In this document: piece after piece, positions 26,960 to 35,371 of the stretch
How the letters are laid out: every line of letters starts with the position of its first letter
Numbering within the stretch: position 1 is the first letter of the stretch
DNA from: Clostridium sp.
GTDB taxonomy: Bacteria; Bacillota; Clostridia; Lachnospirales; Lachnospiraceae
Length of the DNA: 64,000 nucleotides
Assembly (NCBI GenBank): GCA_023664385.1
Contig: JAMPFU010000010.1
Span: forward strand, 26,479 to 90,478
Direction: 5' to 3'
Translations under genes and position numbers: made by a program
The notes under the pieces: model-generated
What the model was told of the DNA's origin: nothing
Databases searched by the model: none
Seen by the model: the letters and a program-made list of their open reading frames with translations, nothing else

Positions 26960-28061
26960 TACATTTTTTAAAATAGTAAAAAAGCAGCTTCCGGCTGCCC
27001 TGCTGTATCTTGGTATATTTTTGTTACTATGCGTTATGATGGGAAAATCCCAAAGTAATGACGCAGACACCTACACTGCAAGCTCATGTACGCTTGTCAT
27101 CGTGGACCATGATAAGAGTGAGGCTTCGGGGAAGCTTGCAGATTACCTGTCCAAAATACATGATGTGCAATATGAGGAATATACGGATGAACAGATACAG
27201 GATTATCTTTATTATCATAAGATAGATTATGTGCTTCATATTGAGAAGGGCTATGAGGCTACGGGCGAGCTTACTAATATAAAACGCCCGGGCACAAGCA
27301 TGGGAGTTTACGTGGATAATCAAATTTCCATGTACGAAACAAATATGAGGACGCTTCTTACGGCAGGATATTCCTATGACGATGCGTATGCCCTTACCTT
27401 AAAGGCACTGGACAGTGAAGGGCTTGTGGAGTTATCTGTGGAAAGCACAGAGAAGCCGGCAATCTATTACTATTTCACATATTTACCTTATGTAGTGATT
27501 ATGATTATGTTTTTCGTCATTACGCCTGTAATCGTTGCCTTCAATAAAAAGGACGTAAATGACAGATTGAACGTTTCGCCTGTCACACTGAAAAGTAAAA
27601 ATATGCAGATTATTTTGGGCGCAGTGATTATCAGCCTTTTTGTATGGATATTACTGATTGGTATGGCGTGCATTACCGGGTATGGCGATTTTAAGGATAT
27701 GCTTTTTAAGGTTGCGTTAAATAGCCTCGCCTTTGCCATTATCGCAACAGCCATGGCAACCATAGTGGGAAATTTTGGGGTGTCACACGATGCAAAAAAT
27801 GTTATAGCAAACATTGTAGGTCTTGCAATGAGCTTTTTAGGAGGCGTATTCGTGCCTGTCAATTTGTTTAGCGAGGGAATGCTTGCAGTTGCAAAATTTA
27901 TGCCTACATATTGGTATATTGACACGAACGATAAAATATTTGGTGGCGGAAGCATAAGCGACATAGCAGGAGGCTTAGGTGTAGAGCTTTTGTTCGCACT
28001 GGCATTTTTCATGGTGGCGATTGTGGTGTCCAAGAGAATGAGGATTGCAAGGAGCAGTTAG
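26946..28061 (+). CDS. ABC-2 type permease
   Basis: 371 residues with the same plan as its partner: an N-terminal helix (LPAALLYLGIFLLLCVMM), an extracytoplasmic domain, and a C-terminal group of helices starting IYYYFTYLPYVVIMIMFFVITPV with a late AMSFLGGVFVPVNLFSEGM, characteristic of ABC-2 proteins. The start codon lies within the upstream gene behind GGGAAGGAG. The operon ends at a strong terminator. Confidence 0.88.
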   Translation: MQVFNTFFKIVKKQLPAALLYLGIFLLLCVMMGKSQSNDADTYTASSCTLVIVDHDKSEASGKLADYLSKIHDVQYEEYTDEQIQDYLYYHKIDYVLHIEKGYEATGELTNIKRPGTSMGVYVDNQISMYETNMRTLLTAGYSYDDAYALTLKALDSEGLVELSVESTEKPAIYYYFTYLPYVVIMIMFFVITPVIVAFNKKDVNDRLNVSPVTLKSKNMQIILGAVIISLFVWILLIGMACITGYGDFKDMLFKVALNSLAFAIIATAMATIVGNFGVSHDAKNVIANIVGLAMSFLGGVFVPVNLFSEGMLAVAKFMPTYWYIDTNDKIFGGGSISDIAGGLGVELLFALAFFMVAIVVSKRMRIARSS

Positions 28062-28070
28062 AATACATAA

Positions 28071-28109
28071 GGGCTGTCGCACTATTTTTTAGTGGACAGC
28101 CCTTTTTTT
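28071..28109 (+). terminator. Strong terminator after the ABC exporter operon
   Basis: GGGCTGTC (28071-28078) pairs with GACAGCCC (28095-28102), extended by CACTA/TAGTG, followed by a T-run. Confidence 0.85.
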
Positions 28110-28161
28110 ATTGTGTAAAATGTGGAGGGTGGAACCAAGCGATTTTATGGAGGAATTACAG

Positions 28162-29193
28162 ATGGAATATCTGGAGCTTGCATCTGAATATGTGTCAGGT
28201 ATGTTATTTCCGCCTAGCCGACTGGATATAGGACATTTGGGACTTGCATTCGGTTTTGGGCTTGTTATAGGTCTTTATCTTGCAAGCTTTATTGGTGCAT
28301 TGATTTTATTGTTTGTGACAATGATAAACGGATTTAAATTTAAGTATTTCAGAACGCTGTTTTTTGATATTTCTGACGTTAGCGGAAAGATAACATTTAC
28401 AATAAGGAAATTCACCCCTATTTCCCAGTGCCAAACAATAAAGACCGATCTTACGGATAAAGAAGATAAAATGATTTCCGTTATGCACATTGCGATTATG
28501 TGGGCTGTTTCCATATTGATATTTGTCACGACACTTTTCTGCGTTCAGGGACATATTGATGATTTTTATGAAGATACTATCTATAACTTTTTTATGGGAA
28601 TGGCATCTGCAGTAATGATTGATAATGTGTTTATAACCTTTCTTACAATATCTGCTCATGTAAATGCAAAGAAAAGCCTAAGAGGATGGCTAAAACAAAT
28701 TGTCAAGGCTTGGATTAACGGAAAACGGCTTGAGGATATGGAACTGCCGTCTCATGAGCAGCTTAGCCTAAAAACGACAAAGTATGATTTATTACTCTAC
28801 GAAAACCTCAGATTCATGCAGAAGCTTTCTCTTGGTCTTTATAGTGAGCTTTTGCCTATCGTTGAGTTCCTTGAGGGTAATTTGACCAAGGGATATATAC
28901 GGTCAGAGACACCGACATACTACACTATTATATTCTATTACTCTTACATAAACCGTAATGCTGAAAAGGCTGTTTCTTATTTTGGCGAGGCAGAGGATGA
29001 CCTGAAGCATGATATGGACAGCAACGGGAGAAGGGTTATGGCATATTATGAGTATTATATTTTAGGACAAAAGGAATCGGCTATAAAGACAGCTATGGAT
29101 GGTCTTAAGGTGATTGACAAATTTTCCATATGTGATGAGGAAAGAAAACTGGAGAGAAAACTGTTGGAGTACATACTTTATGAGGCAGAGTAA
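28162..29193 (+). CDS. Membrane protein of unknown function
   Basis: About 343 residues, beginning MEYLELASEYVSG. There are about three to four membrane helices (LGLAFGFGLVIGLYLASFIGA; IAIMWAVSILIFVTTLF; ASAVMIDNVFITFLTI), then a helical cytoplasmic part with TPR-like spacing (YYSYINRNAEKAVSYFGEAE, YYILGQKESAIKTAMDG). I do not recognise the family. The frame extends upstream to a TTG at 28111, but GGAGGA sits correctly only for the ATG at 28162. First gene of an operon with a histidine kinase and two response regulators, so a sensory or partner role is possible. Confidence 0.65.
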   Translation: MEYLELASEYVSGMLFPPSRLDIGHLGLAFGFGLVIGLYLASFIGALILLFVTMINGFKFKYFRTLFFDISDVSGKITFTIRKFTPISQCQTIKTDLTDKEDKMISVMHIAIMWAVSILIFVTTLFCVQGHIDDFYEDTIYNFFMGMASAVMIDNVFITFLTISAHVNAKKSLRGWLKQIVKAWINGKRLEDMELPSHEQLSLKTTKYDLLLYENLRFMQKLSLGLYSELLPIVEFLEGNLTKGYIRSETPTYYTIIFYYSYINRNAEKAVSYFGEAEDDLKHDMDSNGRRVMAYYEYYILGQKESAIKTAMDGLKVIDKFSICDEERKLERKLLEYILYEAE

Positions 29194-29220
29194 CGATACC
29201 GCAGACGGAGGAACGGTGAT

Positions 29221-30339
29221 ATGTCACAAATTATAGACAGGCTTATTATATTGTTTTTATCGCTGTATTTGTTTTATTGTTCAGGGGAAGCTGCTGCGGC
29301 AGAATCTACTTGGGGAAAGGGAATTTATGTAAGTCCTGTAGTTTTATTCCTCGTTTTAGTGATATTTGTGTGCCTGCTTTGCTATGTTGACAGCAGGAAA
29401 AATAAAGGTATAATAGTGCTTATTTACAGCTTGGCGGCAGTTTTTATGCCGTCGTTTGCTGTTTTATCCCCTGCCATTATATACGATATATATGGCAGCC
29501 GCTTTATTTTTCAGGCAATTATCATGGCTGTGGCAGTTGTCAATGCAGGGAGATTCTATTCGGTAAAAATGCTTGTGGGCATAGTCATCTTAACCTGCCT
29601 TTCCTGCGTATTGAATTATAAAAGTGCAAAAAATGACAGGCTTTTTACAAAGGTTAAAAAAATCCGTGATGACGGACAGGAAAAAAATATGCTCCTTGCA
29701 GAAAAAAATAAAAGACTCATTGAACAGCAGGACAATGAGCTTTATGTGGCAACCTTAAAGGAACGCAACCGTATAGCAAGGGATATACATGATAATGTCG
29801 GACATATGCTTACAAGGTCAATTTTGCAGACGGGAGCGCTTATGACAATCTATAAGGAGGAGCCGTTACATGGACAGCTCTCTGCCGTAAAGGACAGCCT
29901 TGATATTGCAATGAACAACATAAGGGAAAGCGTCCATGACCTTCATGACGAGTCCATAGATTTGAAACAGGCGGTAAGTGACGTACTGCTGCCCCTTGCA
30001 GAAAAATTTGAGTATAAATTTGAGTATGATATGTCAGGCAGCGTCGGCAGGCAGTATAAATATGCAATCATAGGAATTGTAAAGGAGTCGGTATCTAACA
30101 TAATAAAATACAGTAGCAATGAAATGGTTGACATAATATTAAGGGAACACCCTGCGATGTATCAATTGATTGTGCATGATTATTCAAAGCAGGCAAACAA
30201 AAGCACTGTATATGCCAAATCAGAACCCGGTATTGGACTGCAAAACATGCGTGACAGGGTGAGTGGATTAAACGGCAATATTACAATAACAACAGAAAAA
30301 GGATATAAAATATTCGTTACCCTGCCAAAGGAGAGCTAG
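29221..30339 (+). CDS. Sensor histidine kinase, NarX/LiaS-type (HisKA_3)
   Basis: 372 residues: N-terminal membrane region of about five to six helices without an obvious extracellular sensor, a coiled coil around 135-175, the phosphoacceptor ERNRIARDIHDNVGHML (His near 190), and an ATPase domain with ESVSNIIKYSSN and GIGLQNMRDRVSGLNG. HisKA_3 kinases phosphorylate NarL-type regulators; the matching one is the second regulator downstream (31164), not the adjacent OmpR-type gene. GGAGGAACG precedes the ATG. Confidence 0.92.
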   Translation: MSQIIDRLIILFLSLYLFYCSGEAAAAESTWGKGIYVSPVVLFLVLVIFVCLLCYVDSRKNKGIIVLIYSLAAVFMPSFAVLSPAIIYDIYGSRFIFQAIIMAVAVVNAGRFYSVKMLVGIVILTCLSCVLNYKSAKNDRLFTKVKKIRDDGQEKNMLLAEKNKRLIEQQDNELYVATLKERNRIARDIHDNVGHMLTRSILQTGALMTIYKEEPLHGQLSAVKDSLDIAMNNIRESVHDLHDESIDLKQAVSDVLLPLAEKFEYKFEYDMSGSVGRQYKYAIIGIVKESVSNIIKYSSNEMVDIILREHPAMYQLIVHDYSKQANKSTVYAKSEPGIGLQNMRDRVSGLNGNITITTEKGYKIFVTLPKES

Positions 30340-30484
30340 CACAATACAAGGATATACAAAGAACATACCATAATATTACAATATACCATGTTATGTTCAG
30401 ACCGTAAACAAAATCAGAAGTTGTGTTACCTAAAATAGAGCTGTTGCTCTGTAAGCATAAGAAAACCACAAGGGGGAGGATAAC

Positions 30485-31162
30485 ATGTACAATATACTTT
30501 TAGTGGAGGACGACCTTCACATACGGGAGGCAATCATGGACTACTTTTCCGAAAAGGGCAGTGACAGTATGATACTGTATTCTGCCATTGACGGCAATCG
30601 GGGTCTTGAAATGATATATGAGCAGGAATTTGACCTTATTCTCCTTGACATTATGCTTCCGGGTTTGGATGGCTTTTCCTTATGCAGGGAAATAAGAAGG
30701 AAAAGCACTGTCCCAATTATATTTCTGACTGCAAAGGCAAGAGAGCAGGACGTGCTATACGGCTATGACCTTGGCTGTGATGATTACATGATAAAGCCTT
30801 TTTCCCTTGCAGAGCTGTTTGTTAAGGTTGTTGCCATGCTGAAACGTGCAAAGGGACTTGTGGGTGCAAATTTGCTTACATGCGGTGACATTTCCCTTAA
30901 TCCTGCAACCTATGTTGTTTTGGTATCGGAGCATGAGGTAAAGCTTCCGCCCAAGGAGTATACATTATTAAAATATTTGTTGGAGCGTAAAAACAAGGTG
31001 ATTGACAGGGAAACGCTGCTTGTAAATATATGGGGCTATGATTTTGACGGAAGCGACAGGGTTGTGGATAATCACATAAAAAAGCTGAGAAAGGCACTGG
31101 GGACTTCCGGCAGCAGAATAAAGACGATTATATCAAAGGGGTATAAGATTTCGGAGGATTAA
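30485..31162 (+). CDS. Response regulator, OmpR/PhoB family
   Basis: 225 residues: receiver domain (acidic pair E8 D9 D10, phosphoacceptor D55 in LILLDIMLPG, K107 in MIKPF) and a C-terminal winged helix (PPKEYTLLKYLLERKNKVIDRETLLVNIWGYDF ... VDNHIKKLRKAL). Such regulators pair with HisKA kinases, and none is adjacent, so its partner is either elsewhere or shared. It sits between the HisKA_3 kinase and the NarL-type regulator; its stop is 1 nt before the next ATG. Confidence 0.94.
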   Translation: MYNILLVEDDLHIREAIMDYFSEKGSDSMILYSAIDGNRGLEMIYEQEFDLILLDIMLPGLDGFSLCREIRRKSTVPIIFLTAKAREQDVLYGYDLGCDDYMIKPFSLAELFVKVVAMLKRAKGLVGANLLTCGDISLNPATYVVLVSEHEVKLPPKEYTLLKYLLERKNKVIDRETLLVNIWGYDFDGSDRVVDNHIKKLRKALGTSGSRIKTIISKGYKISED

Positions 31163-31163
31163 T

Positions 31164-31784
31164 ATGAGGGTCATTTTAGTAGATGATGATGCGCTTGTTG
31201 CAGTATCACTGAAAACCATACTTGAGGCAAATGAGGAAATAGAGGTTACTGCCACAGGACACAGCGGTGAGGAGGCAATCAAGCTATATGGGCAGTACAA
31301 GCCTGATGTTTTGCTGATGGATATAAGGATGACGGGCATGAGTGGGCTTGAGGCAGGCGAAACGATACTTGCAGGGTATAACGACGCAAAAATTTTGTAT
31401 CTTACAACCTTTATGGATGACGAGTATATTGTAAAGGCACTCAATATCGGGGCAAAAGGATATATTTTAAAGCAGGACTTTGAGGGAATCGTGCCTGCGC
31501 TTATGGCTGTGGCAAAGGGACAAAGTGTGTTTGGACAGGATATTGTTGAAAAGCTGCCCTGCCTTATGAGTAAAAAAGAAGCCTTTGATTACGAAGGCTA
31601 TGGAATATCCGATAAGGAGTTTGAGATAATCGTGGAGGTTGCGGCAGGAAAGAGCAACAAGGAGATTTCCGCAAAGCTTTTTTTAAGCGAGGGCACAGTA
31701 AGAAATTACATAAGCACCATATTGGAAAAGCTTGGGCTTCGTGACAGGACGCAGCTTGCAATTTTCTATTACAGGAATAAATAA
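31164..31784 (+). CDS. Response regulator, NarL/LuxR family
   Basis: 206 residues: receiver domain with DDD at 7-9 and D53 in LLMDIRMTG, then a LuxR-type HTH at ~145-200 (EIIVEVAAGKSNKEISAKLFLSEGTVRNYISTILEKLGLRDR). Probable cognate of the HisKA_3 kinase at 29221. Translationally coupled to the OmpR-type gene (TAA-T-ATG). Last gene of the operon. Confidence 0.95.
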   Translation: MRVILVDDDALVAVSLKTILEANEEIEVTATGHSGEEAIKLYGQYKPDVLLMDIRMTGMSGLEAGETILAGYNDAKILYLTTFMDDEYIVKALNIGAKGYILKQDFEGIVPALMAVAKGQSVFGQDIVEKLPCLMSKKEAFDYEGYGISDKEFEIIVEVAAGKSNKEISAKLFLSEGTVRNYISTILEKLGLRDRTQLAIFYYRNK

Positions 31785-31918
31785 GCAGTACAGTGTAAAT
31801 GAAAACGGATTTTTTCAAAGCAATATTAAAATTTAATGATATTGCTGCCATAAATTTTAAAGGTTGATTCGTACATTAAGTGAGAGCAATTCTCACGTCA
31901 TGGTTGGGAGGCTAATTT

Positions 31919-32521
31919 GTGACAGATGAGGAGTTTACCCTATGCCTTGACCTCGTTTTAAAGGGCGACAAGGAGGGGCTTAGGAAAATATATGAGGCAT
32001 ACATAAAGCTTATCTATGCAGTTGTGTATAATGCGGTAGGCAGGCGTGAGGACGCAGAGGATATAACCTCTGAATTTTTTATCAAGCTTATCCATGCGGC
32101 AAAAAGCTTTAAAAAGGGGTCGCCGCACAAAACATGGCTCGTGACAATAGCAAAAAATATGTCCATAGATTTTTTAAGAAAAAACGGCAGGGAGATTTTG
32201 GTTGACATAAAACAAGATGACACGGAACAGAGTGAGGATGCTATTGACAAGGTTGCCCATAGCAAAAATGCAGTACAAAAGGGTGCAGGGGATGAAAGCT
32301 TCGAGGTGGAGAATAAGGCTGTGCTTGCGGAGGATATGCGGCAGGCATTAGAAACGCTGTCTCCCAAGGAGCGGGAAATCGTCCATATGAAGCTTTTGGG
32401 TGAGCTTAGGTTTAAGGATATAGCAGAGGCTACAAAGCAGCCTATGGGTACGGTAACATGGCTGTATAATCAGGGGATAAAAAAGCTAAGGAGGTGTCTG
32501 TCAGGCTATGAGAAAGAATGA
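31919..32521 (+). CDS. ECF-type RNA polymerase sigma factor
   Basis: 200 residues, GTG start behind GGGAGG. Region 2 is at ~20-95 (IYEAYIKLIYAVVYNAVGRREDAEDITSEFFIKL ... TWLVTIAKNMSIDFLRK) and region 4 at ~140-195 (ALETLSPKEREIVHMKLLGELRFKDIAEATKQPMGTVTWLYNQGIKKLRR), joined by an unusually long acidic linker. It overlaps the next gene by 14 nt; that gene is its probable anti-sigma factor. Confidence 0.93.
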   Translation: MTDEEFTLCLDLVLKGDKEGLRKIYEAYIKLIYAVVYNAVGRREDAEDITSEFFIKLIHAAKSFKKGSPHKTWLVTIAKNMSIDFLRKNGREILVDIKQDDTEQSEDAIDKVAHSKNAVQKGAGDESFEVENKAVLAEDMRQALETLSPKEREIVHMKLLGELRFKDIAEATKQPMGTVTWLYNQGIKKLRRCLSGYEKE

Positions 32522-33284
32522 TAATATAGCAGAATTGAACAGTGAAGCTTTGTCAGAGCAGGAAATGAACGCTTACCTTTCCATGATGACTGAAGATACC
32601 CCTGATTTATGGGACAGAATAGAGGAGGGCTTTGCAAAGGAAACAGAAAATGTAACAAATCATGAAGATAACAAGGTTACGCCTATCACTGCAAGAAAAA
32701 TAAAGATAAAGTATATCGGCATAATTGCTGCGTGTCTGCTTGCCGTTGTGATTGCAATTCCGGTTTTAAGCGGCGTGATAGGGGGCGGAAAAAAATCCGA
32801 TAATTTTTTCAGCAAGAACGATGAGATTGCATGTGGAACTACAGCAGCCGTTGTGCAGGAGGACACTGCCATAAGCGGAGAGGCTTCAAATGATCTGGTA
32901 ACTGACTCCGATTTAGGTGCAGCAGGGGATGAAGGTATTTTTTTTGAGGCGACCGAAAGCTGTAATACGGTAGAGGCGGCAGGAGATGCGAATGGTATGC
33001 AGGGCGCAGAGGAAAGCGCTGCGGAGCCTGTGGATAAGGCTGTTGAAAAATATATTATTGTTGATGATGCCGTATATGTATATGATGGGGTGTATATAAA
33101 TGCACTGCCTGACGGGTATACTATCATAGGAACAGTTCAAGCGATAGATGGTGACGATCCCGATGAAAATTTTGAGGGCATGGGTCTTGCCGACGGACTG
33201 AACATATATGGAAACAGCAGCGAGGAAGACATCATATATATAGAGGTTCACGAAAATGGATATGAAAAATTTATAAAAAAATAA
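32508..33284 (+). CDS. Probable anti-sigma factor, single-pass membrane protein
   Basis: 258 residues: a cytoplasmic acidic N-terminus (~65 residues), a basic stop (ARKIKIKY), one transmembrane helix (IGIIAACLLAVVIAIPVLSGVIG), and an outer Ala/Glu/Asp-rich part ending in a compact domain (KYIIVDDAVYVYDGVYINALPDGYTIIGTV). No zinc HxxxCxxC motif, so it is not a ZAS-type anti-sigma. The role is inferred from the 14-nt overlap with the ECF gene and from topology. Confidence 0.7.
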   Translation: MRKNDNIAELNSEALSEQEMNAYLSMMTEDTPDLWDRIEEGFAKETENVTNHEDNKVTPITARKIKIKYIGIIAACLLAVVIAIPVLSGVIGGGKKSDNFFSKNDEIACGTTAAVVQEDTAISGEASNDLVTDSDLGAAGDEGIFFEATESCNTVEAAGDANGMQGAEESAAEPVDKAVEKYIIVDDAVYVYDGVYINALPDGYTIIGTVQAIDGDDPDENFEGMGLADGLNIYGNSSEEDIIYIEVHENGYEKFIKK

Positions 33285-33314
33285 ATTTTGAAAATAATTC
33301 CATAAAAATAAAGT

Positions 33315-33360
33315 CCCCTTTCGTATATTGATTATAACAATATATGAAAGGGGCTTTTTA
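33315..33360 (+). terminator. Terminator-like hairpin containing the ribosome binding site of the VWA gene
   Basis: A 16-bp stem (33315-33330 with 33338-33353, one G-U), 7-nt loop, then CTTTTTAT. The 3' arm ends in GAAAGGGG, the only Shine-Dalgarno for the ATG at 33362, so folding should both favour termination and block initiation. Confidence 0.7.
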
Positions 33361-33361
33361 T

Positions 33362-35041
33362 ATGAAAAAAAATAAAAGAATTTTGTCAATATTGGTTTCG
33401 CTTTGTCTGGTCGCTTCCCTTTGTGGCTGTGGGAATGATGAGAAACAGGGCGGAGAAAGGGAGGAAGGTACAACCGAAGCGCCTTATACATTACAGCATT
33501 ATGATACGCAATATTATGATACGGAAGTGGCAACAGAGGCAGCAGTGGAGGGCATGATGACGAATGATGCAGCCGGTGACTATGAAAACTGCATCATGCT
33601 ATATCCGGAATATGAGGAGGACTATAATACAAATGAGTATGATGACCTTGCGGAAAATTCGTGGCTGTCAGTTGCAAATTCACCGCTTTCCACATTTGGG
33701 GCTGATGTTGACACAGCCTCATATACACAAATACGAAGCAATATAATGAACGGATATGAGGTTGTTCCGTCACAGGTAAGAATTGAGGAAATGATAAACT
33801 ATTTTCACTACGATTTAGAAGAACCAAAAGCAGGAGAAAAATTTGGCGTTTATATGGAGTATGCGGACTGTCCTTGGTCGGAGGACACAAAGCTTGCGCT
33901 TATTTCGGTAAATACGGAGGCGATAGATTTTTCAGAGGCACCTGCCTCTAACATTGTGTTCCTCATAGATACGTCAGGCTCAATGTTTGATTCAAACAAG
34001 CTGCCACTTATACAGCAGGCTCTTTGTATGCTTGCGGAAAATCTTACAGAGAAGGACACCATTTCCATCGTTACCTATGCAGGAAGCGACGAGGTCGTTT
34101 TGGAGGGTGCAAGAGGAAATGATTATTACACAATAACGAAGGCAATTGAAGGGCTTGAGGCATACGGCTCTACAAATGGTTCGGCGGGAATTAACACAGC
34201 ATATGAGATAGCCAAAAAGTATTTTATCAAGGGTGGAAATAATAGAGTAATACTTGCCACTGACGGAGATTTGAATGTTGGAGTAACAAGTGAGGGCGAG
34301 CTTGAAAGGCTTATCACCGAGAAGAAGGAAACAGGCGTGTTTTTAAGCGTGCTCGGCGTCGGTTATGGCAATTACAAGGATAATAAGCTGGAAGCGCTTG
34401 CAGACAAGGGAAATGGTAATTATTCATACATTGATTCCGTATTTGAGGCAAAGAGGGCGCTTGTGGATAATCTTGGCGCAAACATGATAACGGTGGCAAA
34501 GGATGTAAAGCTTCAGGTGGAATTTAACCCTGAAAATGTCAAGGGCTACAGGCTGATTGGTTATGAAAACAGAGTGATGGCGGCAGAGGATTTTAATGAT
34601 GATACAAAGGACGGAGGAGAGATGGGTGCAGGTCATACCGTTACTGCAATATACGAGATTGCACTTTCTGATTCAGATATGGATATAAGCGAGATTGACC
34701 TGAAATATCAAAATACAAAAAAGGACGACCTTGTATATGAAGAAAACGGTGAATACAAGGATGAGCTGTTTACTTTAAGCATCAGGTATAAGGAACCGAA
34801 TCAGGACAAAAGCAGCCTTTTGACATATGTTTGTGATAAGAATACATATTCTGAAAAGGGCTCAGATAATTTCAGATGGGCGGCTGCGGTTGCAGGGTTT
34901 GGGCTGGTACTCGAGGATAGTGAATATAAGGGAAGCTGTGACACAGAGCTTGTGCTGGGGCTTGCGAAATCCTGTGATTACGAAAAGGACGAATATAAAA
35001 AAGAGTTTATTGATTTGGTAAACATGTATATCGATATGTAA
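33362..35041 (+). CDS. VWA-domain lipoprotein, YfbK-like
   Basis: About 559 residues. Signal peptide with lipobox (ASLCGCG). A YfbK-type N-terminal region (NSPLSTFGADVDTASYTQIR ... VRIEEMINYFHYDL) leads into a von Willebrand A domain with MIDAS DTSGSMF near 202, a conserved Thr (NGSAGINTAYEIA) and ATDGDLNVG, followed by the YfbK C-terminal domain (IRYKEPNQDKSS ... WAAAVAGFGLVLEDSEY). VWA/YfbK lipoproteins are often linked to ECF sigma factors, as here. An upstream ATG (33344) lies in the hairpin; 33362 begins the signal peptide. Confidence 0.93.
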   Translation: MKKNKRILSILVSLCLVASLCGCGNDEKQGGEREEGTTEAPYTLQHYDTQYYDTEVATEAAVEGMMTNDAAGDYENCIMLYPEYEEDYNTNEYDDLAENSWLSVANSPLSTFGADVDTASYTQIRSNIMNGYEVVPSQVRIEEMINYFHYDLEEPKAGEKFGVYMEYADCPWSEDTKLALISVNTEAIDFSEAPASNIVFLIDTSGSMFDSNKLPLIQQALCMLAENLTEKDTISIVTYAGSDEVVLEGARGNDYYTITKAIEGLEAYGSTNGSAGINTAYEIAKKYFIKGGNNRVILATDGDLNVGVTSEGELERLITEKKETGVFLSVLGVGYGNYKDNKLEALADKGNGNYSYIDSVFEAKRALVDNLGANMITVAKDVKLQVEFNPENVKGYRLIGYENRVMAAEDFNDDTKDGGEMGAGHTVTAIYEIALSDSDMDISEIDLKYQNTKKDDLVYEENGEYKDELFTLSIRYKEPNQDKSSLLTYVCDKNTYSEKGSDNFRWAAAVAGFGLVLEDSEYKGSCDTELVLGLAKSCDYEKDEYKKEFIDLVNMYIDM

Positions 35042-35371
35042 TAGAAGTATTCTGCAACAGCGTGAAATCAAAGAAAAGGATGTGTCGTTTATGCATAAAA
35101 CATGTCGTTTGTGCAGCATGAATTGAAAATTTATCCGTGTGTGTATTAAATTTGGAGCATGGTTGAAAATTTTATTCTACTGCTCTGTATGTTGATAATC
35201 TTCGGCACACACCTTTATTCGCCCGGTTCAGGGCATGAACGCATAAAAAGAAAGCCGTACGCCTCTTGTTTGGTGCATGGCTTCTTTTTTTACCTTGTCA
35301 CTTATGTATATTTATGATAAAATACATCAGAATTTTTTGAAAAATGCACATACAGGAAGGGAGGCAATAAA
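35042..35371. other. Intergenic region after the VWA gene (no convincing gene)
   Basis: About 330 nt. It contains a terminator at 35252-35292 and GCCC/GGGC inverted repeats near 35221-35234. A 52-codon frame starts at the ATG at 35159 behind TTTGGAG and would encode a hydrophobic helix plus basic tail (MVENFILLLCMLIIFGTHLY...), but it runs through the terminator, so I do not call it a gene. Otherwise nothing recognisable. Confidence 0.5.
35252..35292 (+). terminator. Terminator downstream of the VWA gene
   Basis: AAGCC (35252-35256) pairs with GGCTT (35279-35283), with further imperfect pairing (CGCC/GGTG), followed by a run of T's. Confidence 0.7.

Noticed and set aside
32913..33533. 206-codon minus-strand open frame spanning the anti-sigma and VWA starts
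   Set aside because: Covers two good plus-strand genes and the hairpin between them; no recognisable protein features.
35221..35234. GCCC/GGGC hairpin considered as part of a riboswitch or structured RNA
   Set aside because: I could not match it to any known riboswitch core, and it is adjacent to an ordinary terminator.
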